DNA of 64,000 nucleotides from Thalassotalea marina (GCF_014656435.1 NZ_BNCK01000002.1:613475-677474), one strand, 5' to 3'; shown: positions 45,821 through 55,143, counted from the first letter of the stretch. Notes: generated by a model not told the origin, from the letters alone. Numbers and translations: made by a program.

Positions 45821-46651
45821 TTACTGCAAGTTGGCTAGTAAATCAACGCCCCCATGCCCAAGCTCTGGCAACCAATGCAGATAGCACTCGGTCGTTTTAA
45901 TGCTGCGATGCCCAAGCTGGTGCTGTAATTGATGCAACGGCATCCCTGCCTCTAATTGATGCGTGGCATAGGCATGGCGTAACTGATGCGCGTTCACTTT
46001 ATCCTTAAGCCCAAGCTGTGCGGCGATTTTTTTCAGTGCCTTCGTATAGGTGGAGCTACTGAGAGGTTGGGAGGCTAACCAGCGAGAATAGAACAGCCAC
46101 TCTTTGGGGTGATAGGCTTGCCAGTACACGTGGAGTTGATGCAATACCGTCTCAGGAATCACCACATAACGAGACTGGTTGCCCTTGCCGTGTTCAATAA
46201 AGGCCGTTTTACGTTGCCCATCAATCTGTGCCACTTTGAGGTGGGTTAATTCATTTAAGCGTAATCCACAGCCATAACTGAGCATTATCATGGTTTTTAA
46301 ACGTAAATCTTGGCAATGGTGAATCAGTAAGTGGATATCTTGTCGGCTTAAATATTGGGGTGGCTTATGCCGTTGCTTGGGTAAAGTGATGGCTAATTGC
46401 AACGGCCGGTGGAGTATGTGTTTGAATAAGAAGAGGACACTATTAATTTGCACCAATTGGCTCGCTCGGGTTAATCGGCGCACCTCAGGCTCATTAAAAT
46501 AGTGATTCAATTCCGCATCCGTGACTTGCGCTAAGGATTTACTGAAATAGTTCTCAATGCGCTGTAAGCAACCACAGTAGGTCTCGCGAGTTCGTTGTGA
46601 ATAGCCCATGAGTTCAATTTCAGTGGCGACTTGTTCAATGAGAGAGTTCAT
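45821..46651 (-). CDS. tyrosine recombinase accompanying the IS91-like transposase
   Basis: A 276-aa XerC/D-like recombinase. The catalytic Arg is in 'YGCGLRLNELTHLK' near 140, HxLR in 'HQLRHAYATHQLEAG' near 225, the late His/Gly in 'LGHRSIKTTE' near 248 and the nucleophile Tyr in 'ECYLHW' near 257. All catalytic residues are present. It is 3 nt upstream of the transposase gene in the same operon; the pairing is known for some IS91-family elements, where its role is unclear. Confidence 0.9.
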   Translation of the reverse strand: MNSLIEQVATEIELMGYSQRTRETYCGCLQRIENYFSKSLAQVTDAELNHYFNEPEVRRLTRASQLVQINSVLFLFKHILHRPLQLAITLPKQRHKPPQYLSRQDIHLLIHHCQDLRLKTMIMLSYGCGLRLNELTHLKVAQIDGQRKTAFIEHGKGNQSRYVVIPETVLHQLHVYWQAYHPKEWLFYSRWLASQPLSSSTYTKALKKIAAQLGLKDKVNAHQLRHAYATHQLEAGMPLHQLQHQLGHRSIKTTECYLHWLPELGHGGVDLLANLQ

Positions 46652-47142
46652 TGTTACCTCCAGATTAATGGGTTAAATCTCAAGGTAAGTGTGGTCGTTG
46701 ATTGGGATGTTTGCGACTCCGCGCAGCGGCTTAGTTCAACAATTTAATAGTGTGCAAATCGCGCATATTTCTACCACGTAATAGCTCACTTTTCTGGTTC
46801 ATACGTTTTTATCAAATTAGCTAACCTTTTGCTAGCTATGAAAATATTTGAAAGTTAATGACGTGGTCTAAGGACAAAAATGCGCAAATTGCTCATTTAC
46901 CTGAATATGGGGGAAGTTTGTTGATTTTGGATATAAAAACGGTATCAGCTGAACATTTTTCACCGTCCGCTGATCGCTCATTTGCGACGCTCGACTAGAC
47001 TTGTTTTGGGGCAAAAGCGCGTTAGCTGAAATATGTTCGATCTGTGATCACAAAGTACAAAAATGGTTACTTTAAAGCGGAAAAACGCATTAAAGTAACC
47101 AATATGGAACATTATTGGCGCAGCTATTTTAGAAGGACGTGC
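46652..47142. other. 491-bp gene-free stretch between the IS91-like element and traN
   Basis: No convincing reading frame. The left ~90 bp may belong to the transposon's terminal end. The right part contains a strong inverted repeat (47065-47100) shortly after the traN stop and may be original ICE hotspot sequence. Confidence 0.5.
47065..47100. terminator. long inverted repeat downstream of traN
   Basis: GGTTACTTTAA / TTAAAGTAACC (perfect 11 bp) with an inner GCG / CGC, 43 bp past the traN stop. It has no T-run on the minus strand, so it may be a processing or protective hairpin, or a rho-assisted stop, rather than a classical terminator. Confidence 0.5.
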
Positions 47143-50100
47143 TCAATTATTTCCCGAAATTTCTTCCGTCGCCTCCTGACGCAGTTTCTGAGCATCCATT
47201 CCGTTTAGCCGGTCAATGGCTCTGTCTGCGGCACTTTGACGGTTTCCATCAACGTTTAGCGTACTTCCTGAGCCTGTGAGTCGTTCCAGATCCAGTGACG
47301 GTACTTCGGGTAGGTTGCCTGTTATCGATAAGATACCTATCCACTCATCCAGATTGACTTGGCTCCAATCTACCTGGTTTAACTGACTCGCGGTCAAACC
47401 TTCACAGTTTGGTGACTTGGCACTGCCCCAACCAAGGCCCAATTGAGGACGTACTTGTTCTTGAATGATCCGTGAAAGTGGCGAAGTAAAGCAGCAATAT
47501 GACTGCCGTTTTTCAACACAGGCACCTAAGAACTTAGACTTGCAGTAAGAACCTACATAGTGGCAACTCTTCAATACCCGCTTGGCGTTCATCTCAAACT
47601 CACTCTGCTCACATTTCCAGATAAGCTGAATGAGGATCATGGTGACTGAATAAATCATGTAGGCCGTCATAACCGTACTCAGAACCGCGCCCGCAGCGCC
47701 CCCTAGGGCAAAGTTACCACCCGAAACGACACCATCGGCTCCAACCGCGCCACCAACGTTGCTAAACAGTGCCGATTGCGCCCCCGAACCAAAGGTCGTA
47801 CCTACCCATTCAGCCGTCTTGTTAGTCAACACCTGCATAAAGCCAGTCGCAGCTTGCTCCGCTCCCGCGCCAGCAGCCGTTGATGGACCAGCCCCCATGA
47901 GAGAGTCCCATGCAGACACAAAAGGCTCTTTAACCGCACTCCAGGTACTCGTTATTGGTTCCCTAAGCGTATTCCACGAACCATAGATTGCCGAAGACGG
48001 ATTCATGGCCATGACTGCCGTATCAAGCTTGTTGACCGCCACTATCATCGTGATGTAGTCCGATAGCGACACGCCACTTGGCTTTTCACAGCAATCCACT
48101 ATGCCGCCAACGGCTTTTTTGCACTGGCCAGCATTACCTTTAAAGACCGTACACTCGACGTTATCTTGGCCATCAGCTCCCGTGCATGACATATCATTGG
48201 TCATAAACTGCGCCGCATTAAGCATCGCAGCGGCCTCTGCAAAGTTAGCCTGCTTGATTGACTCTGGCTCTAAACAATCTGTGCCCATGCAGCGAACTGG
48301 CCCCTCACAGTTGTATTGAGTTTCCATTCGTGCATTTTGCACTTCGACGCTTTGTCCGCAGTCATACACCAAACTTTGGATATAACAGAAGTCTTCATGA
48401 CCAGCCCCGCCTTCAGTGCATTCGGTTCTGACATACTGGCATGCCGGATTTTGCTCTAGCGCGGCGCACGTATTGGTGGTCGTGTTTTGTCCGTTATTAA
48501 CGATGGTTTGTGTATTACCATTGGCATCTACCCAGCTGTCTGAGCTGCCCATGTTGAACTCTGGATGAGCAGTCGAAGCATTGTAGGTCGCTTTTGCCCT
48601 CCAACATGAGAGCCCGAGTCCATCAGAACTGCCACGACTGGTTAAATGAGCAGGAGACGAAACAACCGCCGGATAAAGGCTTCCAAGATTGGCCAACTCG
48701 CCACTACCAACCGTTAACCCGTCGATTCGTTTTGTGCCCGTATCCAAACACTGCCACTGCACGGCAGTAAACTGATCCGTTTGCATCAAGCATTGGTCTA
48801 TGCCCGGATCACTTGATTGATGAACAACGTCCTGTTCTAAGTACTTGCCAGAGAAGGTCAATGAAGCGCTCAGTTTCGCAGGAGCCGAACACTTCTGAAC
48901 TTCTCGGCTGCAAGTATCGAAATCGACTTTGTTCCAGCCGGATTCACATCTGGAACGAGTAACTTCCTGAGGTTCATGCCACGAAATAATCGACCCATTG
49001 GCGACTTTACACAATGAACCAACCAAGGTTCCTTTTGGACACGTCATTTCAGGGTATTTAATGGACGGTTTCGTCTCAGTCACCGTTTCCTTATTGCCCG
49101 TCAGTGAGAGTGTCGTTTTCCAACCATTTGCCTTGGATGGCGACTCGGTAATTTTTATCTCAGTATTTTGATTATCAAAAATTCTCAGTATCGCGTTCCC
49201 AGTTTGCATAGTACTGCTGTGCTGTGGAACAAAGCTGAGCGTTTCAGAGCTAAAGCAACCACGCTCAATAGACCAGCTTTGTTGATGAGTTTCAGCGGAT
49301 ACACGTCGTTCTAACTGACACTCAGTAAGCGTGCTGATCTTCTCGCACACCTGGTAATCCGGTACATGCTTGGTTTCAGTAAATGGCGTAATCGTCTGAG
49401 TAGGCTCACAGGCCTCAAAACTACTTGGCATAAGGTTAGATACCACACACTTTGGATCGCTGGTTTGCAATCCACAGTCATAGGTATCGGTAAAACGAAT
49501 GCATTCACCTTTATCATTGGTCTCGGCACATTCTGACGACATGAATCCACAGGAAGGATTCGCTTCAAGCACTTGGCAGGCCTGATTTTCAATCCCCTTA
49601 TAGCTTTCATCATCCACACTGACTTGTACACGCCGACACAAAGGCGATATGCCAGCCACAGGGCTAGGGGCAAAGTAGGATTCACAAACTGAAACACCAT
49701 TGACCACCGTACATCCGTTGGTTGAAGAAGGCTGATCCGTGCATTGAATGCTGTAGTCTGAAAACTTCGTCGGGATATCCGCTGCTTGTTCGATACAGGA
49801 TTGTGGCGACCAACTATCATTCATCACTACCTTGGTTGGATCAAAGCGCACCTTGATGCGTGCATACCCCTCACCACTACCCGTAACCGATACGCGAATT
49901 TTTACCGGCACTTCTAAACCGGGTTCTACCGCTTTTAGCCTGGCAGTGAGATCGGTATTTGGATTGCGCTCCCAACTGGTACTGAGCTCGCAGCGACCTG
50001 ACGTTTCTGGTGGAAAGTTATTGTTCGGCCCAGACCAGACTTTCTGATCGCCAAGCCAAACTTGCATGTAGTCATCCCATTTAGCGTACTCAAGAACGGC

Positions 50101-50835
50101 TGAGGTAATCGCATCGGGGTTCACGACTTTGAGTGTGATGGCCTGTTCAAACACTTTACAACGGCCACTCCAGTAGTTGTCGCCAATTCGTCCAATCCAA
50201 ACTTCAAGACACCCCTCACCACAAGAGCGAAGGTTCATCGGTCCAGAAACATGCTCAATAATGCCTGCCGTGTAATCGTGAGTAATAGTGCAGCTGTTAA
50301 CCGCTGTATTGAGCCTGTCACATTGCTGGTAATTTGGGCTGCCTTCACCTTGAGACTCACAGCCGGGGAAGCTTTGGGTTAATAGATTGGGGTCAGTTTG
50401 AACCGCATCAGTTAATGCCCAAAGCGGATCATTGACCATATCTGGCCGAGACCTGTCTTTGATTTGCTGTAGCGAACGAAATGCTTCACCCGTAGCGCCA
50501 CTTTCGGATGCCATGCTCTCTTGGCGCTGTGTCCCCAATTGATTCATGCTGGCATCAGAGCCATAAACGCCCGTTAAGACATCCAATGAGCCCTGATCCA
50601 TACCAGGGAAAAGCTCTTGCAAGTTAATGGACTCATTACCACTGCCATTCGGCACCGACAATGTATTGCCATTGAGTGCGGGCATCGTCCAGTTTTGCAG
50701 CAATTGCTTACCTTCTTGTTGTCCGCTTAGGCCGGATTGGCGCTGCACATCAGCGGCCACACCATGTAAGGGCAGGCACGCCATAGTGATTGATAAAATA
50801 CCCGCTAAAACTCGGGTAAAAAGTGTTGGTTTCAT
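47143..50835 (-). CDS. traN: mating-pair stabilisation protein TraN
   Basis: A 1230-aa exported outer-membrane protein with a signal peptide (residues 1-28, ending HGVAA). It is exceptionally Cys-rich, with repeated Cys-x(n)-Cys blocks across residues 150-860, and a late hydrophobic stretch near 1060-1090. TraN anchors donor and recipient during conjugation. Length matches the large TraN of SXT/IncC systems, about twice that of F. It follows traU by 2 nt. Confidence 0.95.
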   Translation of the reverse strand: MKPTLFTRVLAGILSITMACLPLHGVAADVQRQSGLSGQQEGKQLLQNWTMPALNGNTLSVPNGSGNESINLQELFPGMDQGSLDVLTGVYGSDASMNQLGTQRQESMASESGATGEAFRSLQQIKDRSRPDMVNDPLWALTDAVQTDPNLLTQSFPGCESQGEGSPNYQQCDRLNTAVNSCTITHDYTAGIIEHVSGPMNLRSCGEGCLEVWIGRIGDNYWSGRCKVFEQAITLKVVNPDAITSAVLEYAKWDDYMQVWLGDQKVWSGPNNNFPPETSGRCELSTSWERNPNTDLTARLKAVEPGLEVPVKIRVSVTGSGEGYARIKVRFDPTKVVMNDSWSPQSCIEQAADIPTKFSDYSIQCTDQPSSTNGCTVVNGVSVCESYFAPSPVAGISPLCRRVQVSVDDESYKGIENQACQVLEANPSCGFMSSECAETNDKGECIRFTDTYDCGLQTSDPKCVVSNLMPSSFEACEPTQTITPFTETKHVPDYQVCEKISTLTECQLERRVSAETHQQSWSIERGCFSSETLSFVPQHSSTMQTGNAILRIFDNQNTEIKITESPSKANGWKTTLSLTGNKETVTETKPSIKYPEMTCPKGTLVGSLCKVANGSIISWHEPQEVTRSRCESGWNKVDFDTCSREVQKCSAPAKLSASLTFSGKYLEQDVVHQSSDPGIDQCLMQTDQFTAVQWQCLDTGTKRIDGLTVGSGELANLGSLYPAVVSSPAHLTSRGSSDGLGLSCWRAKATYNASTAHPEFNMGSSDSWVDANGNTQTIVNNGQNTTTNTCAALEQNPACQYVRTECTEGGAGHEDFCYIQSLVYDCGQSVEVQNARMETQYNCEGPVRCMGTDCLEPESIKQANFAEAAAMLNAAQFMTNDMSCTGADGQDNVECTVFKGNAGQCKKAVGGIVDCCEKPSGVSLSDYITMIVAVNKLDTAVMAMNPSSAIYGSWNTLREPITSTWSAVKEPFVSAWDSLMGAGPSTAAGAGAEQAATGFMQVLTNKTAEWVGTTFGSGAQSALFSNVGGAVGADGVVSGGNFALGGAAGAVLSTVMTAYMIYSVTMILIQLIWKCEQSEFEMNAKRVLKSCHYVGSYCKSKFLGACVEKRQSYCCFTSPLSRIIQEQVRPQLGLGWGSAKSPNCEGLTASQLNQVDWSQVNLDEWIGILSITGNLPEVPSLDLERLTGSGSTLNVDGNRQSAADRAIDRLNGMDAQKLRQEATEEISGNN

Positions 50836-50837
50836 GG

Positions 50838-51866
50838 TTAACCTCCCGAGTTACAGCAGTCTTGCCAGCGCCACAAAATGTAGAGCGCATCTTCACCGGC
50901 ACCGGGGATCGTTCGCCACTCTCCCCATTTCATGGTGCTTTCACCGATGACATGCGCACTTTCAGTTTCCGGTACAGGGAAGAACATACTCATCTTGTAT
51001 TGGGATTTCGGCAGCATGGGTTCGATAACAGGTCGGCATAGCGCACTGTTCCCCATTGTTCGCCTAGCAAGACCACGCCTGTGTTGAGCCGCGATTGCAC
51101 GCGCCGCTAAATGGCTGGTGTTTTCTGCTAATGAGCCAAAGGCTAAGGTGTGGCCAGATAACGGGTAGAGATGGCCCCAACTGCCAGCACACCAAAACAA
51201 CTGATCGATGGGTTTACCAAGCGTTGATGAAGCAGCGTCAGCGGTACAAGCCGAAATAGCCAATGGATTAGCAACAGCAGCCGCTTCAGGCTGAGTAAAA
51301 AAGGCCAGTTCATCGTTAAGCCATGTTGGGTCCAATTCCGACAAATACATCAAGTCAAAGTCCATGTAACCATCGGCATTGCAATTGCCATCCATGAACA
51401 AATCAAGCATGACCAAAAGCGGAAAGGCGTAATAATGGTAATGGTAGAACGCAAGATCGCCGGTATCGTATTCACCTTCACCATGACCACCTTGCAATCG
51501 CCTATCACCTAACGGTAAGCGAATCCCTCCCAGTGAAGGCGAACAACCTGGCGTTCTGACCAGTTCAATCAAACGCGCTGGCTCCCACATACTGGTAACA
51601 ATACCTGGCCTTGGCACGCCTAAGTTGTCTTCACATAAGCAAAATGACTTATTTGATGCGCCGCTTGGGACATTGCCAGAGCCAAGAGGAAGACCGGCAA
51701 CCCGGATAGGAAAAATGCATGACCAGCAAACATCCGTCAGCAACTTGCCGGACAATAACCCCGCGTCTGGGCAAGTCAATTCGGCTTTTGCAGGAATAGA
51801 GGCGCTTAGGACAAACATGACAACGAGAGTCCGCATCAGACGATACGTATTATTGAGCTTTTTCAT
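50838..51866 (-). CDS. traU: conjugative transfer protein TraU
   Basis: A 342-aa exported protein with signal peptide (residues 1-29, ending PAKA) and ten or more cysteines in the mature part ('CWSCIFPIRVAG' near 50 is typical of TraU). In F-type systems TraU takes part in DNA transfer and mating-pair formation. ATG 51866 has GGAG seven bases upstream; the start overlaps the end of traW by 17 bp. Confidence 0.95.
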   Translation of the reverse strand: MKKLNNTYRLMRTLVVMFVLSASIPAKAELTCPDAGLLSGKLLTDVCWSCIFPIRVAGLPLGSGNVPSGASNKSFCLCEDNLGVPRPGIVTSMWEPARLIELVRTPGCSPSLGGIRLPLGDRRLQGGHGEGEYDTGDLAFYHYHYYAFPLLVMLDLFMDGNCNADGYMDFDLMYLSELDPTWLNDELAFFTQPEAAAVANPLAISACTADAASSTLGKPIDQLFWCAGSWGHLYPLSGHTLAFGSLAENTSHLAARAIAAQHRRGLARRTMGNSALCRPVIEPMLPKSQYKMSMFFPVPETESAHVIGESTMKWGEWRTIPGAGEDALYILWRWQDCCNSGG

Positions 51867-52974
51867 GAACAAGCTCCTTTGCTGGAATTTCTTCTATTTC
51901 AAACGCGAGCCCCTTTGCTTGAACAAACGATGGGGTGACTTGCAGATCAAAGCGCTGCTTTAGCGAGGCATTGAGAAGGTAAACCGGACTATCCAATGTC
52001 TTTTCGAGCGCATTGAGGCGATTCCAGCCTTGGGCACGGTCGAGCTGCGTGGTGATAAGCGTAATGCGGCGCAGCGTCCTATCTTGCGTCTCAAGCCAAT
52101 GCGCTACTGCGTCCACTTCTTCAGCGTTCGACGCATTAAACACCACGAGCTGCTGAGTAAATGGCAAGGCTTTGAGCGGGTTAATACGCGTTCCTGCTGG
52201 GATCAATGTTCGGCCATTGGCATCCAATAGTGGCCGCTGCATGACGATGGTTGGATCAACCGTTCTTATCCGATACTGCGTGGCTTTGGGTAAGTCAGTG
52301 AATGTTTGGCGAGACCAGAAACGCTCAATGGCTTTTTTCTTTAATGCGCCCAGGTCAATCGACTGTAATCGCTGCATCGCCACTTGCATCAAATCCGGTT
52401 CTAAAATCGAATGAATCGGACCGCGTTGACCCAATGAACCGGTATTGCCGGTTTCAATTTGGCGTTGCAACCAGTCCTTGCTGTAAACCCCTAGTGCACT
52501 TGCAGTCACCTTGTCATCGTCTATGCGAAAAATGGCAGGCACGCTAGTCACCCGCCAGTGCACAAAGGCTTTCGGATCGATTCGAACCTGAGGAACAGGA
52601 TCAAGCCCCGTCATCAGGGTATGCCAATCACGGATAGCTGCCCCCAAGGTCTTTCCTTCAGGAATTCCCCGAAACAACACAATAGCGCCGGTAGCACTGG
52701 CCTCTTTGAAAAGCTGCTTCAGTGACGAATCTCCCAGTGAGGACGACGCAAATATCAACCATTCATCGCTGTGTTTGAGCGACGCAGGTTGTTCAACCGG
52801 TGCAAAAGGCTCTATAAATTCAGATGCACCATCCACAGCACTTTGTAAAATGCTGCGGCTCATTTCGACGATCTTTTTGTCCTCGTCAGACAACGGATAA
52901 GGCTCTTGTGCCCAGGACACTTGCACCCAAGCCAATGGAGCAACCAACAAAAATAAGAGGCATAGTCTTCTCAT
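51850..52974 (-). CDS. traW: conjugative protein TraW with fused TrbC domain
   Basis: A 374-aa exported protein. The signal peptide is residues 1-22. The N-terminal half contains a TrbC-type thioredoxin-like domain ('WLIFASSSLGDSSLKQLF' near 70-90), the C-terminal half is TraW-like. F encodes TraW and TrbC separately; the fusion is normal for SXT-type ICEs. Two ATGs in a row (52977, 52974) follow AGGAGG; the second has the better spacing. Confidence 0.9.
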   Translation of the reverse strand: MRRLCLLFLLVAPLAWVQVSWAQEPYPLSDEDKKIVEMSRSILQSAVDGASEFIEPFAPVEQPASLKHSDEWLIFASSSLGDSSLKQLFKEASATGAIVLFRGIPEGKTLGAAIRDWHTLMTGLDPVPQVRIDPKAFVHWRVTSVPAIFRIDDDKVTASALGVYSKDWLQRQIETGNTGSLGQRGPIHSILEPDLMQVAMQRLQSIDLGALKKKAIERFWSRQTFTDLPKATQYRIRTVDPTIVMQRPLLDANGRTLIPAGTRINPLKALPFTQQLVVFNASNAEEVDAVAHWLETQDRTLRRITLITTQLDRAQGWNRLNALEKTLDSPVYLLNASLKQRFDLQVTPSFVQAKGLAFEIEEIPAKELVHEKAQ

Positions 52975-52984
52975 CATCCACCTC

Positions 52985-53497
52985 CTACCAAAGCGGCCAA
53001 GCGCGACCGACAATCTGCTCGCGCTTAACGGCATTCCAATAACGGGAGTCGAAACTCGTTGCGGCCTCACCGGAAAACCAATACTCGTTTTCTTGCAGCG
53101 TCAATGAGCGGCTAAATTCTGTTTCAGCCACACCAAGACGCTGGGCTAATGCCATGCCGGTAGAGACTTCAGCACCATTCACCAGCACATGCTCAGGCGT
53201 CACCTTGACTTCATCCCCTGGCATCCCTGTTAGGCGTTTCAGCATCCGAGTACCGTCGTTATATAACGGAGCGAGTCCTTTTGAGTGGAAGGCATACAGA
53301 CCATCCTTAACGGGCTCTTTATTCCATAAGTCAATCAGATATACCGTGGTATCAGGAAGGCAGCGCTCTTGCTGGGTATCAATACCTATTCGGTAGCGCA
53401 TCATGGCATAGGTGCCTACCAAGGCCATGATTAACGCAAGAATGGTCAGCCGGATGAGATATGGCCGCCAAGGCATTCTTTTACGGAGTATCTGCAT
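52985..53497 (-). CDS. trhF: S26-family signal-peptidase-like protein TrhF
   Basis: A 170-aa protein with one N-terminal membrane anchor (residues 12-34) and an S26/TraF peptidase-type periplasmic domain. The general-base Lys region 'RMLKRLTGMPGDE' near residue 84 is conserved. At the position where RP4 TraF has its nucleophile Ser, this protein has Cys (ERCLPDTTVYLI, near residue 42). It probably processes or cyclises pilin. It overlaps the TrbI-like gene by 17 bp. Confidence 0.9.
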   Translation of the reverse strand: MQILRKRMPWRPYLIRLTILALIMALVGTYAMMRYRIGIDTQQERCLPDTTVYLIDLWNKEPVKDGLYAFHSKGLAPLYNDGTRMLKRLTGMPGDEVKVTPEHVLVNGAEVSTGMALAQRLGVAETEFSRSLTLQENEYWFSGEAATSFDSRYWNAVKREQIVGRAWPLW

Positions 53498-53828
53498 GAG
53501 ACACCTCCTTTGAGCCTACTGGCACGAAAACAGAATCATCAGCGCCAACCACCGCTTGGGCATCCAGCACGATAAAACCGGCTGCTTTTAACTTTTCAAT
53601 TTGCTGATTGGTCTGAAGCAACCTGGATTCGATGTCTTGTTCGCTGGCATTAGGACCCAGTGACAACACCGCATCCCCAAAATCCACGACTGCAATGGGC
53701 GTACTTAACGCCAACTGGCTGTGGATGGGTTCGAGTGTTTTCATTAAAAGCCAGCTGGTCATTAAACCGCTACCAGCAATAGACAAAGTAATAGAGGCCA
53801 TAAATGGCCAAAGCGTGGTCTTATTCAT
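53481..53828 (-). CDS. TrbI-like conjugation protein
   Basis: A 115-aa protein with one membrane segment (residues 8-30) and a periplasmic helix-rich domain with 'AVVDFGDAVLSLG' near residue 45. Its position between traC and trhF/traW matches F TrbI, a pilus-length modulator, and topology agrees. Its start codon lies at the left edge of the inserted tnpB element, which replaces its native upstream sequence. Confidence 0.65.
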   Translation of the reverse strand: MNKTTLWPFMASITLSIAGSGLMTSWLLMKTLEPIHSQLALSTPIAVVDFGDAVLSLGPNASEQDIESRLLQTNQQIEKLKAAGFIVLDAQAVVGADDSVFVPVGSKEVSHADTP

Positions 53829-53957
53829 CTAAATCCCGCGAGAAACCCCGTCCTTCTAGGGCGAGGAGGGATAGCGGTTGCTCCGAAGGAGCAAAAACTA
53901 CCCGATTGGTTAATGTTAATATTTACTTTCACAAAAACAACTGTATTCTTGTGAACT

Positions 53958-55061
53958 ATGAAAGAGATCGCTATTAAACAACGCTTTTACCCAACGACTG
54001 AACAGGCTCAATTGCTTGCGCAGACTTTCGGCTGTGTGCGTTTCGTTTATAACGCGATCCTTAAATGGCGTACCGACGCTTTCTACAACGAAAGCAAAAA
54101 GGTTAACTACAACACGGCAAGCTCTAAGCTGACCGAACTCAAGAAGCAAACTGAGTTTGAATGGCTTAACAGCGTGTCGTGTGTACCGCTCCAACAATCT
54201 TTGCGCCATCAACAAACTGCGTTTAAGAACTTCTTTGAAGGAAGGGCGAAGTATCCAGCCTTTAAGAAGAAGCGCAGCAAGCAAAGCGCAGAATTCACGA
54301 AGTCGGCGTTTAAGTTCAAAGATGGCAATATCTACATTGCCAAGTCCAAACAGCCGCTTGATATTCGCTGGTCGCGTGAACTTCCTAGCGAACCAACTAC
54401 CGTCACTATCTCGAAAGACAGTGCAGGCCGCTACTTCGTGTCTATGCTTTGCCGCTTCGAGCCTAAACCACTGCCTGTTACCAAAAAGACAACGGGTATT
54501 GATTTGGGTTTGACCGACCTTGTGATTACCGCTGACGGGTTTAAATCTGGCAATCCCCGCCATACTGCAAAGTACGAGAAGAAATTGGCTCAGGCGCAAC
54601 GCCGCCTTTCCAAGAAGAAGAAAGGAACTGCCAACTTCCACAAAGCCAGAATCAAAGTTGCTCGCATTCAGGCGAAGATTGCCGACTGCCGCCGCGACTT
54701 TACCCACAAACTCACCACTACGTTGATAAACGAAAACCAAGTGATTAGCTGTGAGAGTTTGAGCGTTAAAAACATGGTCAAGAATCCGCGACTTGCTAAG
54801 GCCATTGGTGACGCCAATTGGGGCGAAATGGTTAGGCAGCTTGAGTACAAAGCAGAATGGCGCGGCAGAACACTTGTCCAGATTGACAAGTGGTATCCGT
54901 CTAGTAAGCGTTGTAATTGCTGTGGTCACGTAGTTGATTCTCTACCGTTACATATAAGGCATTGGACTTGTCCAGCGTGTGAAGCGCGCTTAGACCGTGA
55001 TACCAATGCCGCTATTAATATCAAAGCCGCTGGGCAAGCGGTGTTAGCTTGTGGAGCGTAA
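53958..55061 (+). CDS. tnpB: TnpB RNA-guided nuclease (IS605 OrfB)
   Basis: A 367-aa TnpB. N-terminal HTH/REC-like part at residues 1-170; RuvC-like domain with catalytic Asp in 'GIDLGLTDLV' near 190, Glu in 'VISCESLSVKN' near 260 and Asp in 'LDRDTNAAINIKAAG' near 345; zinc finger with two CxxC pairs ('CNCCGH', 'CPAC') near 312-335. All catalytic residues are kept, so the nuclease may be active. TnpB uses an RNA from the element's right end to cut empty sites and so keep the element. Confidence 0.94.
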   Translation: MKEIAIKQRFYPTTEQAQLLAQTFGCVRFVYNAILKWRTDAFYNESKKVNYNTASSKLTELKKQTEFEWLNSVSCVPLQQSLRHQQTAFKNFFEGRAKYPAFKKKRSKQSAEFTKSAFKFKDGNIYIAKSKQPLDIRWSRELPSEPTTVTISKDSAGRYFVSMLCRFEPKPLPVTKKTTGIDLGLTDLVITADGFKSGNPRHTAKYEKKLAQAQRRLSKKKKGTANFHKARIKVARIQAKIADCRRDFTHKLTTTLINENQVISCESLSVKNMVKNPRLAKAIGDANWGEMVRQLEYKAEWRGRTLVQIDKWYPSSKRCNCCGHVVDSLPLHIRHWTCPACEARLDRDTNAAINIKAAGQAVLACGA

Positions 55062-55143
55062 GTAAGTCCCGATTGTTCTAATGAACTTCGGGCATAACGC
55101 CTTGAAACAAGAATCCCCTTCCTTTAGGGAGGGGAGCAGTCAA
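54990..55143 (+). ncRNA. probable omega RNA (right-end guide RNA scaffold) of tnpB
   Basis: In this family the guide scaffold overlaps the 3' end of tnpB and runs to the right end of the element. Here the stretch contains GAACTTCGGGC, then the CCCCTTCC/GGGAGGGG hairpin, and ends TCAA. The guide would be the first bases beyond 55143, that is, traC sequence. The 5' limit is a guess. Confidence 0.5.

Larger units (their letters stand above)
44481..46740 (-). mobile_element. IS91-like rolling-circle element with a tyrosine recombinase gene (limits approximate)
   Basis: The two genes at 44741-45817 and 45821-46651 form the element. The origin end is placed after GAAC at 44477-44480, since IS91-family origin ends abut GAAC or CAAG targets. 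The other end is not defined by any sequence I can see; 46740 is an estimate. No terminal inverted repeats or target duplications are expected for this family. Confidence 0.55.
53829..55143 (+). mobile_element. tnpB-only IS200/IS605-family insertion at the traC 3' end
   Basis: A 1315-bp element with subterminal hairpins: left near 53842-53865 (imperfect), right CCCCTTCC/GGGAGGGG at 55115-55134 followed by TCAA (55140-55143), the right cleavage tetranucleotide of the IS608 type. It follows TTCAT on the left. Removing it joins the traC frame to codons G-Y-E-stop, with the stop overlapping the start of the TrbI-like gene, which is the expected native operon junction. No tnpA is present, so it is immobile on its own. 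Confidence 0.8.

Noticed and set aside
47043-47052. TGTGATCACA palindrome, CRP-like
   Set aside because: It lacks the 6-nt spacer of a CRP site and no promoter follows it.
49311-49820. 169-aa minus-strand frame inside traN
   Set aside because: It is an alternative frame on the same strand as traN, whose Cys-rich frame is clearly the coding one.
53916-54929. 337-aa open frame on the minus strand
   Set aside because: It is fully antisense to tnpB, has no recognisable domain, and tnpB shows all its catalytic motifs.
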